Shown here one piece after another: positions 33,401 to 44,620 of a DNA stretch of 64,000 bases (positions within the stretch are counted from its first letter, which is position 1; the number at the start of each line of letters is the position of its first letter). The translations under genes were made by a program, and so were the position numbers. Where the stretch lies: NCBI GenBank assembly GCA_005406025.1, contig BGZK01001331.1, forward strand, positions 105,821 to 169,820, read 5' to 3'. Below the pieces are notes generated by a model that worked only from the letters and a program-made list of their open reading frames with translations, made no database searches and was not told where the DNA came from. The stretch is from Eumeta japonica (taxonomy: Eukaryota; Arthropoda; Insecta; Lepidoptera; Psychidae).

Positions 33401-34104
33401 ATTTTTTTTTAATTATTAGATAGGTCGCATGGTCCACTTGATCTATTTTTATTAGGTTCAATTTAGCCTCCTATAATTAACTTCAGAAACCAGAATTCGC
33501 TTTTTTATAAGTTCGTGATTAGGCCACCTAACTCTATCAATGTATCAAATTCCCTTTTTTTGTACAGTAAATTGGGAGATAATAAGCTGTAATTGATGGA
33601 CAGACAGATTCTAAAACTAGTACCTATCCTATAAAGGATTCTGTTTTTTAGTGTATATACATTGTATATACAAAGTATGTAATTGTATACTTTGTATATT
33701 CAAAGTATGGAATTATTACGGCATTATAGAGCAGATATAATGGAATGGACGCTGTAATGGAACCCGTCGTAAAACTTTATGAATTTTGTTTTTTAATTGT
33801 AATGTGCAATCAAGATAGTATTTTTGTTAATGAATCACCAATTAACATGAAGTTGGCAATTAACTTCATTTCGTTTAATCATCATCATTTGACGGGATTC
33901 TAAAATATTTTGGACTTCCCACATGAGAGATCAATTCGGCATCGAGCAATATCAAACAAATGGTGCAATAAATTATATATATGCGATACTTTTAATTAAT
34001 ACTTTCACATAAAATATATTGATTTATTAATTATATTGATATGCACTCTTGTCACAAACAAGAAAAATAATAAAATCATAAGGTTTTCATTTAAAATCAA
34101 GAGC
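33401..34104. other. AT-rich non-coding DNA with a hairpin
   Basis: atatacaaagtat (33666-33678) pairs exactly with atactttgtatat (33687-33699); a direct copy, caaagtatgg, follows. Nothing else recognised. Confidence 0.55.
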
Positions 34105-34209
34105 CTCGGACTTTAAAACCCCTTCATTTCAGCCCGAGACATTGAGGGCCACTAACGGCTATCGTCATTGACCGGACGACAGGGTCTGCGACCAATGGTT
34201 AGTATATTC

Positions 34210-34335
34210 TGTGAAGCACTTGGCGAGTGTTTTAATTCGACTTCAGCTAAAAACTCGTTTGGTCGGTCTGCCCGCGGTCAGCCTGAACCCGGTACCTGCT
34301 GGCTTGAAGGGACGCTTCGACCACCAAGCCGCCAC
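34210..34335 (-). mobile_element. Possible tRNA-derived SINE head
   Basis: On the minus strand ggcttggtggtcg (from 34330) resembles a Pol III A box and ggttcaggctg (from 34289) a B box, 41 bp apart. The intervening gcgtcccttcaagccagcag fits a tRNA-like fold only loosely. The plus frame 34211-34411 through it has no known motif. Further moderate-GC sequence at 34105-34200 may belong to the same element. Confidence 0.35.
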
Positions 34336-35279
34336 TGCCCTTGAAATCATTGAATCAATCGTATCACAAAAAAATCACAGATGTGTTCTGCATGACCTTC
34401 GGGTGCGTTGAAAATGAATTCGGTAATAAAAGGAATAAAATGAAAGGAATAGACACAGAAAGTCTATTATAATTTTTTACTGATTTTAAAAGTGAAAACT
34501 TTGTTAATATTCCCAAAAAAAAACTTGTCAATATACAAAATTAAGGTTTTTAGTCATTACAAACCAATATATTCCTGTTCACATTCCACGCAAGTTATAA
34601 ATCGTGAAATGGCTTTATAAAAATTATGGTTTCAAAAATGTTTATCATTTTTGAAAAATGGATAAATGGAAATCCAAATATTGATTCAATTTTCAATACA
34701 AAAAAAGTAAGAAACTTAGAAAAAAAACGAAACATCTAAATATCTTTAAATTTCCCTTTAGGAACCCCCTAAAACACCCATTTTAGCAATTTCAGTGAAT
34801 AAAAACATTTTCAGTGTTATTATTATTACTATATATATACGTACAGTAACGTATGGTAACAATTGTATGCAAAACCACATTGAACTAAGGACTAACATAT
34901 CACACCGTCTTTACAAAATTGTATGCAAATTTAATGAGTTTAAAATTTTTGAAAAATGCACCTTTACAAGGGAGCTCAAAGTAGGCTCAAACTATGGATA
35001 CGCCATACGCGAGAATCATTTTTGCCAGGACTTTAAAAACCTTTTAGTTTTTGAGATATTTGAGATTCTTTGAAAACAGTCCAAAGTATTTTTTTTCTTT
35101 ATTTTTTAATTTTAAGTAACTTGTTATTAGTTATCAATAAATCACATATTTAAACAGTCAAGTGTTTGTCCAGACTTGTTTACAAGTATTCATCGAACAG
35201 TGACTATATAACGAACACAAAATTTTGTAATAACTTTATAAAGAACAAATTAAAACATCAAACTCAAGCCCTTTTCCGT
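34336..35279. other. AT-rich non-coding DNA
   Basis: The 92-codon plus frame 34795-35073 is unrecognised. No other structure seen. Confidence 0.5.
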
Positions 35280-35640
35280 ACAAACCGTGCCTTTCCTCGG
35301 GATGCGTCGCCCGTTTTCAGCTCGGAATCATAGAGATTTTAACAATGTTTTGCAAAGGAATCCGTCGGGGGCTCGAATCTCTCGACGCGGGCGCGTAATC
35401 ATAACAAACAAAGTGCCGGCGCATTGATTTATGTGCGCCGCCGTCGGCCGCGCACCTGTTCCCCCCCTCGCCGGGACTACATCCGCCTCGGCCTCCTGAA
35501 CCTGTTCGAAGGGATATTTCCATGGAAATATCCGCGGGCGCTACGGCGCCGAGAACGAATACGCAACGATATCTGGCGCCGGGAACGAATACACAACGCG
35601 CGGAGTCGTGTTAGACACGGCCAAACGAAGAGTAAAAGTG
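35280..35640. other. CpG-rich island with palindrome and 30-bp duplication
   Basis: High CpG content over about 300 bp. ggatatttccatggaaatat plus cc is a perfect 22-bp palindrome at 35512-35533. Directly after it, ggcgccgagaacgaatacgc (35545) and ggcgccgggaacgaatacac (35575) form a 30-bp-period direct repeat. Short frames on both strands show no protein motif. Candidate promoter or conserved element. Confidence 0.45.
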
Positions 35641-36957
35641 ATCTTTCGCGATAGTAACGAATGCAGGGAAAAAAAAATAAAATTAATACGTTCTTATTTC
35701 GACAGACATCGAATTGAATGTAGGTAGCCATAAACTTCGACATGTCTTAAATTGTTGAATTGCGATTCCCGTTCAAAATAATAAGTTTCAAACGTGTTTG
35801 TACTGATCGTATTATTAACTTCATGCTAGGCCAGTTCTTATATTATGAATTTGCTGTTCACAAAATCGTATAGTTCGTTGTTAACTGGAAGAGACGAGAC
35901 GCACTTTATAGAATTTCATGAAAATGATTCATCTAGTTACAGCCCTACAAAGTACAGTTAAGGGCTGTAGAGTCACGTTGCTTCGATTAATAGACGAGCC
36001 TAGTATAGCCTTATGAACGTTATTTTGTTATTAAAATAGCGCTTAAAGTATCTAATTGTTCAATAACTTCAGCAAGAGCATTGCTTCAAACAAATTGTAA
36101 ATTTTCATCTTAACTTATATTCATACATGTATGTCATATCGCCATAAGGTAGCAACAAAACAATACGCGATATATAGATATCACGATATATATAGTATGT
36201 AGACAGAATGTTTACATAGGTAAACAATACAATATAATTAATTTCATGTTTTGAGTACTAATTGCAAGAGACGTTTTTGGTATATCCCATTCACCGTTCC
36301 ATTGTTAAAGCCATTATAAATACGTATTCATTGTTTTATCTTTTTTTTTTAAGACAAACAGTTTTCAAACTTACGCATGTACACATGAACGTAAACGCAT
36401 GAACCTATATGTTAATACAGTTGGTTAACAACATTGCAAACTCCCACCTTTGTTAGCTTTGAATGAAAAAAATATCCTTATGCTTATACTCTTTTTGACA
36501 GACTGTCGTTGTGAATAAATTAAGATATTTGTGAACAAAAACGTGTTATATCATCACTCTTATACCAATCACGATGGAGTCCGAGGGTTAAATTTGTAAA
36601 TTTACTATTTATTTACCACGAGAACCGTAGTGGCTTTTTAAAAAATAAAAATACATGGCAGTCGGGCTACAGACACTAAAACAACGATTATACACAAATA
36701 TGATGAAAATGGCTGAGAGGGTTCGAGTCTATGTCCGATCCTTAATTATATATTAACAAGTGTGCATAAAGAATCACCTCTGAAATTTATTACTTTTTTT
36801 TTTGCTTCGTCGTAATAGTGCGGAAATAAAGTTGATTTTGTTGTTTTAAGGTTTATAAATTCCATACAGATTCTATTACTATACGTTTAGAGAAACCAAT
36901 AATATATGAAGGTAACATTTACAATTTTGTAATGTTAAGATCACAACGCATACAATT
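35641..36957. other. AT-rich non-coding DNA
   Basis: acagccct/agggctgt (about 35940-35970) can pair. A B-box-like gggttcgagtct at 36719 lacks a properly spaced A box. Nothing else recognised. Confidence 0.5.
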
Positions 36958-36981
36958 GCTCAGTGCACGCGTGCACTGAGC
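36958..36981. repeat. Perfect 24-bp GC-rich palindrome
   Basis: gctcagtgcacg-cgtgcactgagc has no spacer. Two gtgcac sites and a central acgcgt make it stand out in AT-rich DNA. It could bind a symmetrical regulator or be a cruciform-forming site. Confidence 0.9.
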
Positions 36982-37358
36982 GAGTCTTCTTCGAGCGGAA
37001 GGCACACGTGTTTCCTCTGAGAAGTTGTTGTTAAATTGTAATTTTTACGCTGACCTTATATCTTCTAGAAGCTTCGTAAATAGTGTCTTTTAATACTCTG
37101 ATGAAGCACCGACTTCCACAGTGACATCCTTATGATTTCTTTTTACCGCTAAATCAATATTATGATTAATAGTTTTATTACGCATAAAATGGAAAAATAC
37201 TTATTAATACAGATAATCGAGCAGCTGAGCTATTTGATCACGAGGATATCAAACGTCGTGAAATCTACGTTTATTTTCAGCGGTACATTTGCCGATCTGC
37301 GTCTCGCGGTTAGAATGACGTTATTTTTAAATGCATTAATACGAAGACAGTGGCAATT
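36982..37358. other. AT-rich non-coding DNA
   Basis: The plus frame 37162-37374 is unrecognised. Confidence 0.5.
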
Positions 37359-37470
37359 AGCGGCCATGGCTTAGTGGTTCATAGCTTTACTATTGAGGAA
37401 AGTACCAATTCGAAACCTGATGGCGAACGAAATGATCAATTAGTCTTTATCTTAAATAAAATTAATAAAC
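37359..37470 (+). mobile_element. tRNA-derived SINE head
   Basis: A box tggcttagtgg (37367-37377) matches the Pol III consensus closely; B box aattcgaaacc (37407-37417) keeps the core ttcga and cc. Spacing is 40 bp. Anticodon-arm pairing is poor and no CCA or terminator context is present, so this is a tRNA-derived SINE relic and not a tRNA gene. The 3' end is probably near the AT-rich ttaaataaaattaataa. Confidence 0.5.
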
Positions 37471-40074
37471 CAAGAGCGTACATTCAATCTTCTCTCTAGG
37501 ACGTTGTCTAGTCATTCCTAACAAGGGTTGTTAATAGCTGTACTATAGCTAGTTCCCAAGTCCCACATTCCATACGGAGATTGTGAAAGAACATGTCACA
37601 GAAGCGTGGTGATTCAAAGCCTGACAGAAACAAGAAAACAATAGCAATCGACTAGTGGAACGCCCTCGATGCCGTATGACACAATCTACGGATAAAGGTA
37701 GATGCCGGTGTCGAACACGAAAATAGTCGCCGAAATCGGATAACCGAATATCTGCATAATATTTAAGATGAGTGTTAAAAACGAAACTGTGATTAAAAAA
37801 TTAATGTATGTAAAAAAAATGTGCGCTGATAGTACGCATATAAAATGCATCTCGTCAGGTAATCAAGATAACGCCGGCGCGGCGCCGGCCGCGACACGGA
37901 ACAAAAGGCACGCCAGCATCCGTGTTTATTTTTACCGTCCTTGTTCCGATTCCAGAGGCGCGAACGCTTAGTAGAGTAGATAGCGAATTTCTTGTTAAGA
38001 TGAAAATGAAGAAATTTTTTTTTTAGGATTAGCCTTTTTTAAATGTACAGAAAGATGTAAGTGGGTAGTTTTCTGTCAGTGAGGATGCACATATCGCTAA
38101 ACAGGTTTAATTTACATAAGACGTGATAGGAAGTTTTATTATAATCTCCTGACATGATTTTCAATACGCAATTGCATGAACAAATTTGGTTTCGCGTATT
38201 CAACGTTACCATTGATAAAATAATATTTATAAGTTTGGCTATTTAACTATATATTTACATTTATTTTATTTATATATCTATAAATATATTTTCTATATAT
38301 TTATCAGATTGCTTCTGAAATATTTTTGAATATTTCTGCTTACGATTTCCTATTTTTTTTTTCATGAACGTTGGAACCTGACGATTAATTAATTAACATC
38401 AATGAATACATCACAAGTAGATGTTCTAGACGTTCCAAGAGAGAGGATCATTTAGACTTATTATATACTGAAAGTCCAGGGTATGTATAAGTTTTGAGTC
38501 TATAATTGTCGTTTATGAAGGTCTTTCAGATGATAAGACGATGCAGGTTCCAGCAATAAATCATTGTAGTTTCTTATCAGAACTTCGCGTATGCACAAAG
38601 TTGCAAATCGACGCTATTATGCGTTGAAGGTTTCTCTTCGTAAAACTGTTTAACTGCATCATTAAAATTACGCTTCACTATTAACACTAAAGGTATGTAC
38701 ATAGTTTCAGTGGACGCTATTAACCGATAAATAAATTTCCGGTTCGAATAATCCGTACTGGAACTATCACTAATGCGATATTTATACAGCAACCAAACGT
38801 ACCTCATGCGCAGGCGTTGATCCAAACTAAGAGGTGGGTATTGCTATCTCCTCCACTAAAAATTACAAATAATATTATTGTAATAGTAACAAATTGTCGT
38901 GTGAATCGTAAGGGAAGACGATAATTGTAAGAGTTCCAATAAACGTGCGCTTTTCTACTTCTATGTATGCGCAGTTAACTAATTTCAAACACGTCGATAT
39001 CTATACGTATTTAACCCATTCATCGTCTCATCCAATTTCCAACCGGATGCTTGTTTCGGTTAGTTCAACATCAAATTTGATAGCTGCCAAAATAGGTATT
39101 TCTTGTTATAAAAAATAAGTACCAGTTTCCAGCTCTTTGCAGTGCTCTTTGTAGTTTTCTCCTAAAAAGCGGTTTTGGAATCGTATAATTTATGGCCAAC
39201 TTAGAACCGAAATAATCTAAATTTTGTAAATTCCGATACACGTACATGAATATTTAATGTTAGTATAGTCAATTGCCTTTCCTCGTTCAGGACGTTTCGT
39301 TAAAGGGTCATTGATAAAAAAATCCCTTTTTTTTACCTTTCTAAAATGTAAGACAAAAGCTTTAAAACCTATGCAACCATCTATCAAAGAAATTGTATCG
39401 AATTTCATTAGTCTGGCATACTATTTAAAACTATTAAATAATAAACCAGAGCAGTTTTTCGTTTGATAATTTACGTTATTTAACCATATCCAGAATTGTA
39501 TTTATGTAAACATCTACATTACATAAACACAATTGGGTCTCTAAACTTATCTTATAATTAAATAAATTTTCTCCTTATTAATACAAAAGCTTATAAAATT
39601 ATTTTGTTTGTGCTTTTATGTTTTCCCATTACTATCGAATTTCTTCACCACGCTCCTTATTAATTTCTAAAAGTTTTAATTTTTATTTGTAGCCATAACA
39701 AACACCAAACGGAAATTTAGCCTTGTCTTGAAAATAGTCTCAACCACCTTGATGTCAAATTTTCAATCAAAATTAACGAGGATTAGGGGGTGCATTACAG
39801 ATAGGTTCGGGTTACGACCTTAAAATGACGTTACTGAATTTTTATGCAATGACCGTCTTTATATCAATCAACGAGCTTTCGTTTCATTTAAAGATTTGCA
39901 TAAATTAGAGCAAACGACTAGATACCATCGCGATAATATAAAAGATATTTTGCCCATTAATTAATTCCCTGAAGTAACGTTCTTAAAAAGCTTCTTTTCT
40001 AATACGGCGTTGAATAACGACATCAATAAATGGAACGAAACAACATCAAAGCGTGACAAATAGGATTACCGGAA
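37471..40074. other. Mostly AT-rich non-coding DNA
   Basis: One CpG-rich spot, 37872-37970 (gccggcgcggcgccggccgc), lies inside an otherwise AT-rich span. Frames at 37768-37971, 38577-38825 and 39217-39408 are short and unrecognised. Confidence 0.5.
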
Positions 40075-40320
40075 TGACGTCATCGGAGCATAAAGTTTGT
40101 CTCTGATCGAGTGCACGTCATTTCCGGACATTTCCCTCGCGGCGCGCGCTCAGATACGACGCGAGCTCGCTGTGTATTTTTACGGAAGTCAGGAGTCACG
40201 GATCGACAGTACACTTGACTGAAGTTATGGCAAACAAAAGCCAATATTGTGGAAAATTTTCTAATCGTTACATTGAAATGTATTTCAGTCTTATATACAC
40301 GAAACATCTTTGTTCTTCCT
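40075..40320. other. Moderate-GC block with CRE octamer
   Basis: Starts with a perfect tgacgtca (40075-40082) and includes cgcggcgcgcgctcagatac. The 75-codon minus frame has no known motif. Possible regulatory element. Confidence 0.35.
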
Positions 40321-40321
40321 A

Positions 40322-40500
40322 CTAGCTTATATTATAAATGTGAAAGTTTGTGAAGACTGACATTCGTCAATCCTTTACATAAAACGTTTGTGCGAATTGT
40401 GATGAGACGCTACAGAAATATAGCTAAATCAATATAAAATATGGGCTATGTTTTATGAGGATCTTAGGTATTGTCGCGGCTTCGCTAACGTGAATACGGT
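40322..40500 (+). repeat. Interspersed repeat, attataaatgtgaaag family
   Basis: ctagcttatattataaatgt followed by gaaagtttgtgaag, then atgagacgctacagaaatat, agctaaatcaatataaaata and gggctatgtttta, ending near gtcgcggcttcgctaacgtg. This is the usual order of this lepidopteran repeat; compare the 16.02-16.16 kb copy. Confidence 0.6.
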
Positions 40501-40577
40501 ATTTGCGACCAATATAACAGTTATGGGCAACGGTAATAGTGTTCAAGGGATGTTCAGATTCTACATCGTTTTAAAAA

Positions 40578-40774
40578 CGGAATCGGAATCAAGAACCTGA
40601 ACGAAATCGTTTTATAATAAAAGAAATAGCGAAAATACGAGTGTTTTTGGGGTGACTTATGGCTTGCCCCGAAATATGTTAATTCAACCTCGACTCGAAA
40701 ACACAACCAGATGTGGATCAAGACCAGAAACGGAATCAGAATCAAGATCGGGATCAAGAGCGCGACAAAGATCG
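40578..40774 (-). repeat. Two hexamer-phased tracts (gaatcg/gaatca type)
   Basis: Tract 1 (40578-40607): cggaat, cggaat, caagaa, cctgaa, cgaaat. Tract 2 (40715-40774) is ten units in perfect 6-base phase: ggatca, agacca, gaaacg, gaatca, gaatca, agatcg, ggatca, agagcg, cgacaa, agatcg. The minus frame (40554-40784) shows matching Leu-Ile-Pro-Ile repeats, a by-product. Confidence 0.7.
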
Positions 40775-41434
40775 TCGACAGCATGATCGGTCGATGTAGA
40801 AGACAATGTTATTCATTGTGCGTGCACGCAAGTGAAAACTAGCATGCGAATAACAAATCCATTAAACGGTATTCGTGCATTATCAACTTTGAAGAGGGAC
40901 ATTTTCAATTTCATATGTACTAAATTATATAATTATATATGACAAATTGTTTGCTGTATATTATTTCGAAATTGAGAAAATAAATTATGAATATGCTATA
41001 AATACAATAAGCACGCTTGAATGACATTCAGTCATGTATAAGTTCATTATTTAAGCAGTGGGCGTACATATTTGATTTATTTGCCAATTGACGATATTAT
41101 TATTTTATTGACACATTTTGGGTCGATGGATGCTGCAAATAACAGTTTCAATAAAATACATATAATTGAAGAAAAATATACAACAACAAAGGACTTAAAA
41201 TTGACTAGTGAAAATTAAAATGCGACTGTTAACAGTGAAGTTGAATGATAATCCGATAAATGTTGAATATCAACATAAACATAATTTCTCAGTTTTATTG
41301 AATAGGAATGTATAATAATGGTAAATCATACGAATAAAAGTGGATAAACTTATCCTACTAACAATTTTTAGATTTTTTGGATTTATCTAGAATAAAAGTA
41401 CCAGTATTTTATGTTGCAATTCTTGTGAGTAATT
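40775..41434. other. AT-rich non-coding DNA
   Basis: No feature recognised. Confidence 0.55.
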
Positions 41435-41680
41435 ATGCTCAGAAAAGACGTATTCGAAAATTTTTATACGCATGCACTCATTATTTGGGGTCGAGTCGGG
41501 GTTGCTCTGAAGGGTATGTTTCGGAATCTTATAGGCGATGAAGTCGGCGGGTGTGCTCCGTTCGGCGTGCGTCGGCCTAACGTTTTAGATTTTAGATTAT
41601 GCCACCGGTTGGTGGAGTGTCCACGGGGCGAGAAGTGTCAGGAGATGCCCATACTACCGCCGTAAACGGCGCACGCACAT
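41435..41680. other. Moderate-GC block, unrecognised
   Basis: A 76-codon plus frame crosses ggcgatgaagtcggcgggtg and ccaccggttggtggagtgtc. The peptide has no motif I know. Could be an old repeat or a conserved element. Confidence 0.3.
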
Positions 41681-41774
41681 GAACGATAACAGGTTAGGAA
41701 AAATTGAACAAAAAACACTGCAATGCTATTACGGGGAAAAAATAAAAACTTAAAAGATTGTAATTAAAGGAAAA

Positions 41775-41860
41775 AAAAACCATGATGTTCTTTTACGTAC
41801 GCACGTGTGAGATGATTTCTTTGGCGTCAATGAAAAAGGAATTTCCTTACGTATTTAAGT
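41775..41860 (+). repeat. Possible fragment of the 33-kb element border
   Basis: tacgtacgcacgtgtgagat followed by gatttctttggcgtcaatg resembles the border seen on the minus strand at 33.35-33.4 kb (gtacgcgcgtgagaagttat). I recall a tctttggcg continuation in intact lepidopteran copies. Weak. Confidence 0.3.
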
Positions 41861-42305
41861 AAATTTTTAATAGAATGAAATTATCGATTAACGACATTAA
41901 ATAAAGTAAAAGTTTAAATAAATAACACTAATTCAAATTAAAACTCAAATGAAATAATACTTATTTTATACAGTTAAAAGGAAATTTATCTAATGAGTGT
42001 TTTTGTTCTGCGTCGCCAACAAATATTATTTTATTCATAAGAAATACTAAAATCTATTAGATTCAAATAGAAATATTTGAGCAAATTTACGGATGTATTT
42101 CAAAATTTGTAATATCAATATTAGATGTCACTACTTGTCATTCTTATTTATTACGATTTTTTCAGGAATATGTGTATCAGAAAATGTGGCTAGATCTTCC
42201 GTGACAGTTGGTAAATCAAAATTAATATACACCACTTGCCTAAGAACTAGCATACATGAAAGCGCGAAATAAATAAACTCTCTTTCGAAACGAACTTCGT
42301 GAGGA
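41861..42305. other. AT-rich non-coding DNA
   Basis: The minus frame 42131-42358 is unrecognised and ends in the duplication below. On the plus strand a gattttttcag acceptor-like site at about 42156-42166 has no supported exon after it. Confidence 0.45.
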
Positions 42306-42395
42306 CTTACATCGGCGCGCGCAACTTCCGTATGCTTATCATTCGGAACTAAATTCATGGTGTCTTATATCGGCGTGCGAAACTTACGTAGCTTA
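42306..42395 (+). repeat. Direct duplication of a 33-bp CpG-containing motif
   Basis: cttacatcggcgcgcgcaac-ttccgtatgctta (from 42306) recurs as cttatatcggcgtgcgaaac-ttacgtagctta (from 42364). The units start 58 bp apart. Confidence 0.6.
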
Positions 42396-44379
42396 CTAAA
42401 ATACATTTATAAAATACATTATTTATACAATACTCAAAATACAATTATGATCTTTTCACAGTGATACCCTTAAAAAAAAGTGTAACTTCAAAAGTTTTAA
42501 GACCTATAATCCGACTAGGGATAAATAAAATAAACTAAATAATCATCATCAATTTATTGAACAAGACAGTTTCTTTTTTAGTACATTAGATATATCCATG
42601 TTTATTTAGTTCCATTGAAATTATCTGATAGTTTCACATTAATATCATTATAATTCGCTTCAATGCGAAAATCAAGCGTTGTTAACTACATATAGCAAAC
42701 ATTCGTATATATGTATAGATTGCTATATCCCTTTCTTTTGGCTTTGCCGTAGTCGGATAAAAATAATTTATTTTTATTAATAATTAAGTTATTTATGAAA
42801 TTAGTTGTCTTTAAGAAAAATATCAATGAGGTGATAAACGATAAACACAAATAACCTTCTTCTTCGGCTGACTTGTGAACGCTGGTTTTGTGAGTACACA
42901 GAAAATTCATTGGAAGTGCAAGGATGTGGTAAAGTTTGATGAATAAATATAAGAATACTATTATTGGAGTAAATAGTTCAAATGCTTTCGACGTTTCAAT
43001 GTCATTGTGTGACACTTTTTAAATTTACGAATCGCACATCAGTTTTGGGATTTGCCTTCGTAACGTTGAAATTTGAATGAATACTGCACTCCCTAAAATA
43101 TGGAAGTGGATGTACGTGACCGCACTATTTTATACAATATCTATAGCAATATTAGCTATAGATATTGTATAGAATAAGCATATTCAATAATATAACCCTG
43201 CTTCATTGAATTATTGAATTTTTGAAACTGAACAACTACTCAAACAGAAAATATTTAAAAGTTCCTACAATAACATACGAAACAGGATAGTAATCATTTA
43301 TTTCAATAGAAAGTGCGATCGGTTAAATTAAAATTCAAGGCATACAATCTAAATTTATTTTAATTTAGTTTTAAGCGAAATAATCGAAAAACATTTTTTC
43401 TTTGTGCCAATGCAGTAAAAACCATAGAAAATCACTAGTATCGTCCAAATATAACGTCTAAATATTATTATAAGGAGCACGTCATAGATATCATAGTAAC
43501 GACAGTAATAACAGTATACTATAGAATTTACGGTATTCCATTTAGGATTATACTATCCCCTCCTTTTATAAGAACATCAAAAGCAGTGAATAGCGAATAT
43601 TCACAAAAAGCTTTCTCGTGTTATAAGCTCCGATTACAATTTGTGCTAAGAAAGCGAATGTGTCTCCATCCGGTAGGAATATCTTTGATCAATCCATTTG
43701 ATCCACTGAAATATTTCAGGAGCTGTTGTATTTGTTTATGAAAGGAAATAATTTATTACCAGGCTGAAATATCACATGCTTATAGCTAGCTGTTTTAGGA
43801 CTATAAATTAATATGTATTCTAGACTGGCGTATCATTGAATAACTAAAACGTTTAACAGTATTCATTGGGTGATAGTTTTAAAAATGAGCAATTAAAATT
43901 ATATATTAGTTATGAAGTTCACCATTACATTATGTGTTTGTATTCATAACTTTTACGTATTATTAGAGAGAAAGAGACTAACTATCGGTGTTTTTCTATT
44001 CTATAATTCCAGCTACCGCTGCTAGTCTTATGAAAAAGGGTTAATTACATTTTTGCGTTTGATTAATTTTCATATAACTGAGTTTCAAACCCTTTTAATA
44101 ATAACTGGATTTTTATGTATGATCTCACTGAATACAACGAATGGATACAACTTTTATTAATTACAACCTTTATTAATTACAACGAAACATCTCCATCATT
44201 GCCAAGAAATTTCCTGTCAGATTCAAAACAGCAAAGATAGTTGTTGATAGTCACTATCACTACCATAATTTATGCAGCGATTTAGATAGCGCCGTATGTA
44301 AGTCATCTCAACAATCTAAACTGGAAATTTTTCTTGCATATATATCTTTTTTATGTTCCGGCATCCGGCATTTATCTGG
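42396..44379. other. AT-rich non-coding DNA with a hairpin
   Basis: At 43131-43147 tatacaatatctatagc pairs perfectly with 43155-43171 around a 7-nt loop, and pairing extends outward through a wobble. The 109-codon minus frame 42686-43015 is unrecognised. Confidence 0.55.
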
Positions 44380-44620
44380 TGTTTCGTGGCTAACGCACAT
44401 CTGCGGTCCGCTTCGCTCGAGACGAGAATAAATCGGTACACGCCCGATATCGGATTCGTCTGTTCTGTATTCGCGAATACGCTCTTAAGCTTTATAGGTG
44501 CTTAATGCCGTTTTAATTTATGATAAGCTCGCCGACTGCGGCCGGGGCAGTCGCACCCGTCCGATGCGGGATATGCTTGGAGATTTCGGGTTAATGTCTT
44601 GTAAACTATAATCGCCGATT
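44380..44620. other. Moderate-GC island, candidate conserved element
   Basis: Contains tgcggtccgcttcgctcgag, cacgcccgatatcggattcg and gactgcggccggggcagtcg (gactgc pairs with gcagtc). No frame or known repeat. Confidence 0.4.

Noticed and set aside
36656..36730. tRNA gene suggested by gggttcgagtct
   Set aside because: The only A-box-like sequence (tggcagtcggg) is 63 bp upstream, too far, and no cloverleaf pairs form.
37359..37430. Functional tRNA gene
   Set aside because: Good A and B boxes, but stems do not pair; better explained as a SINE head.
40554..40784. Leu-Ile-Pro repeat frame on minus
   Set aside because: Translation of the hexamer-phased tract.
42156..42215. Possible plus-strand micro-exon after gattttttcag
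   Set aside because: Acceptor-like site only; the following frame is short, the donor is weak and there is no protein similarity.
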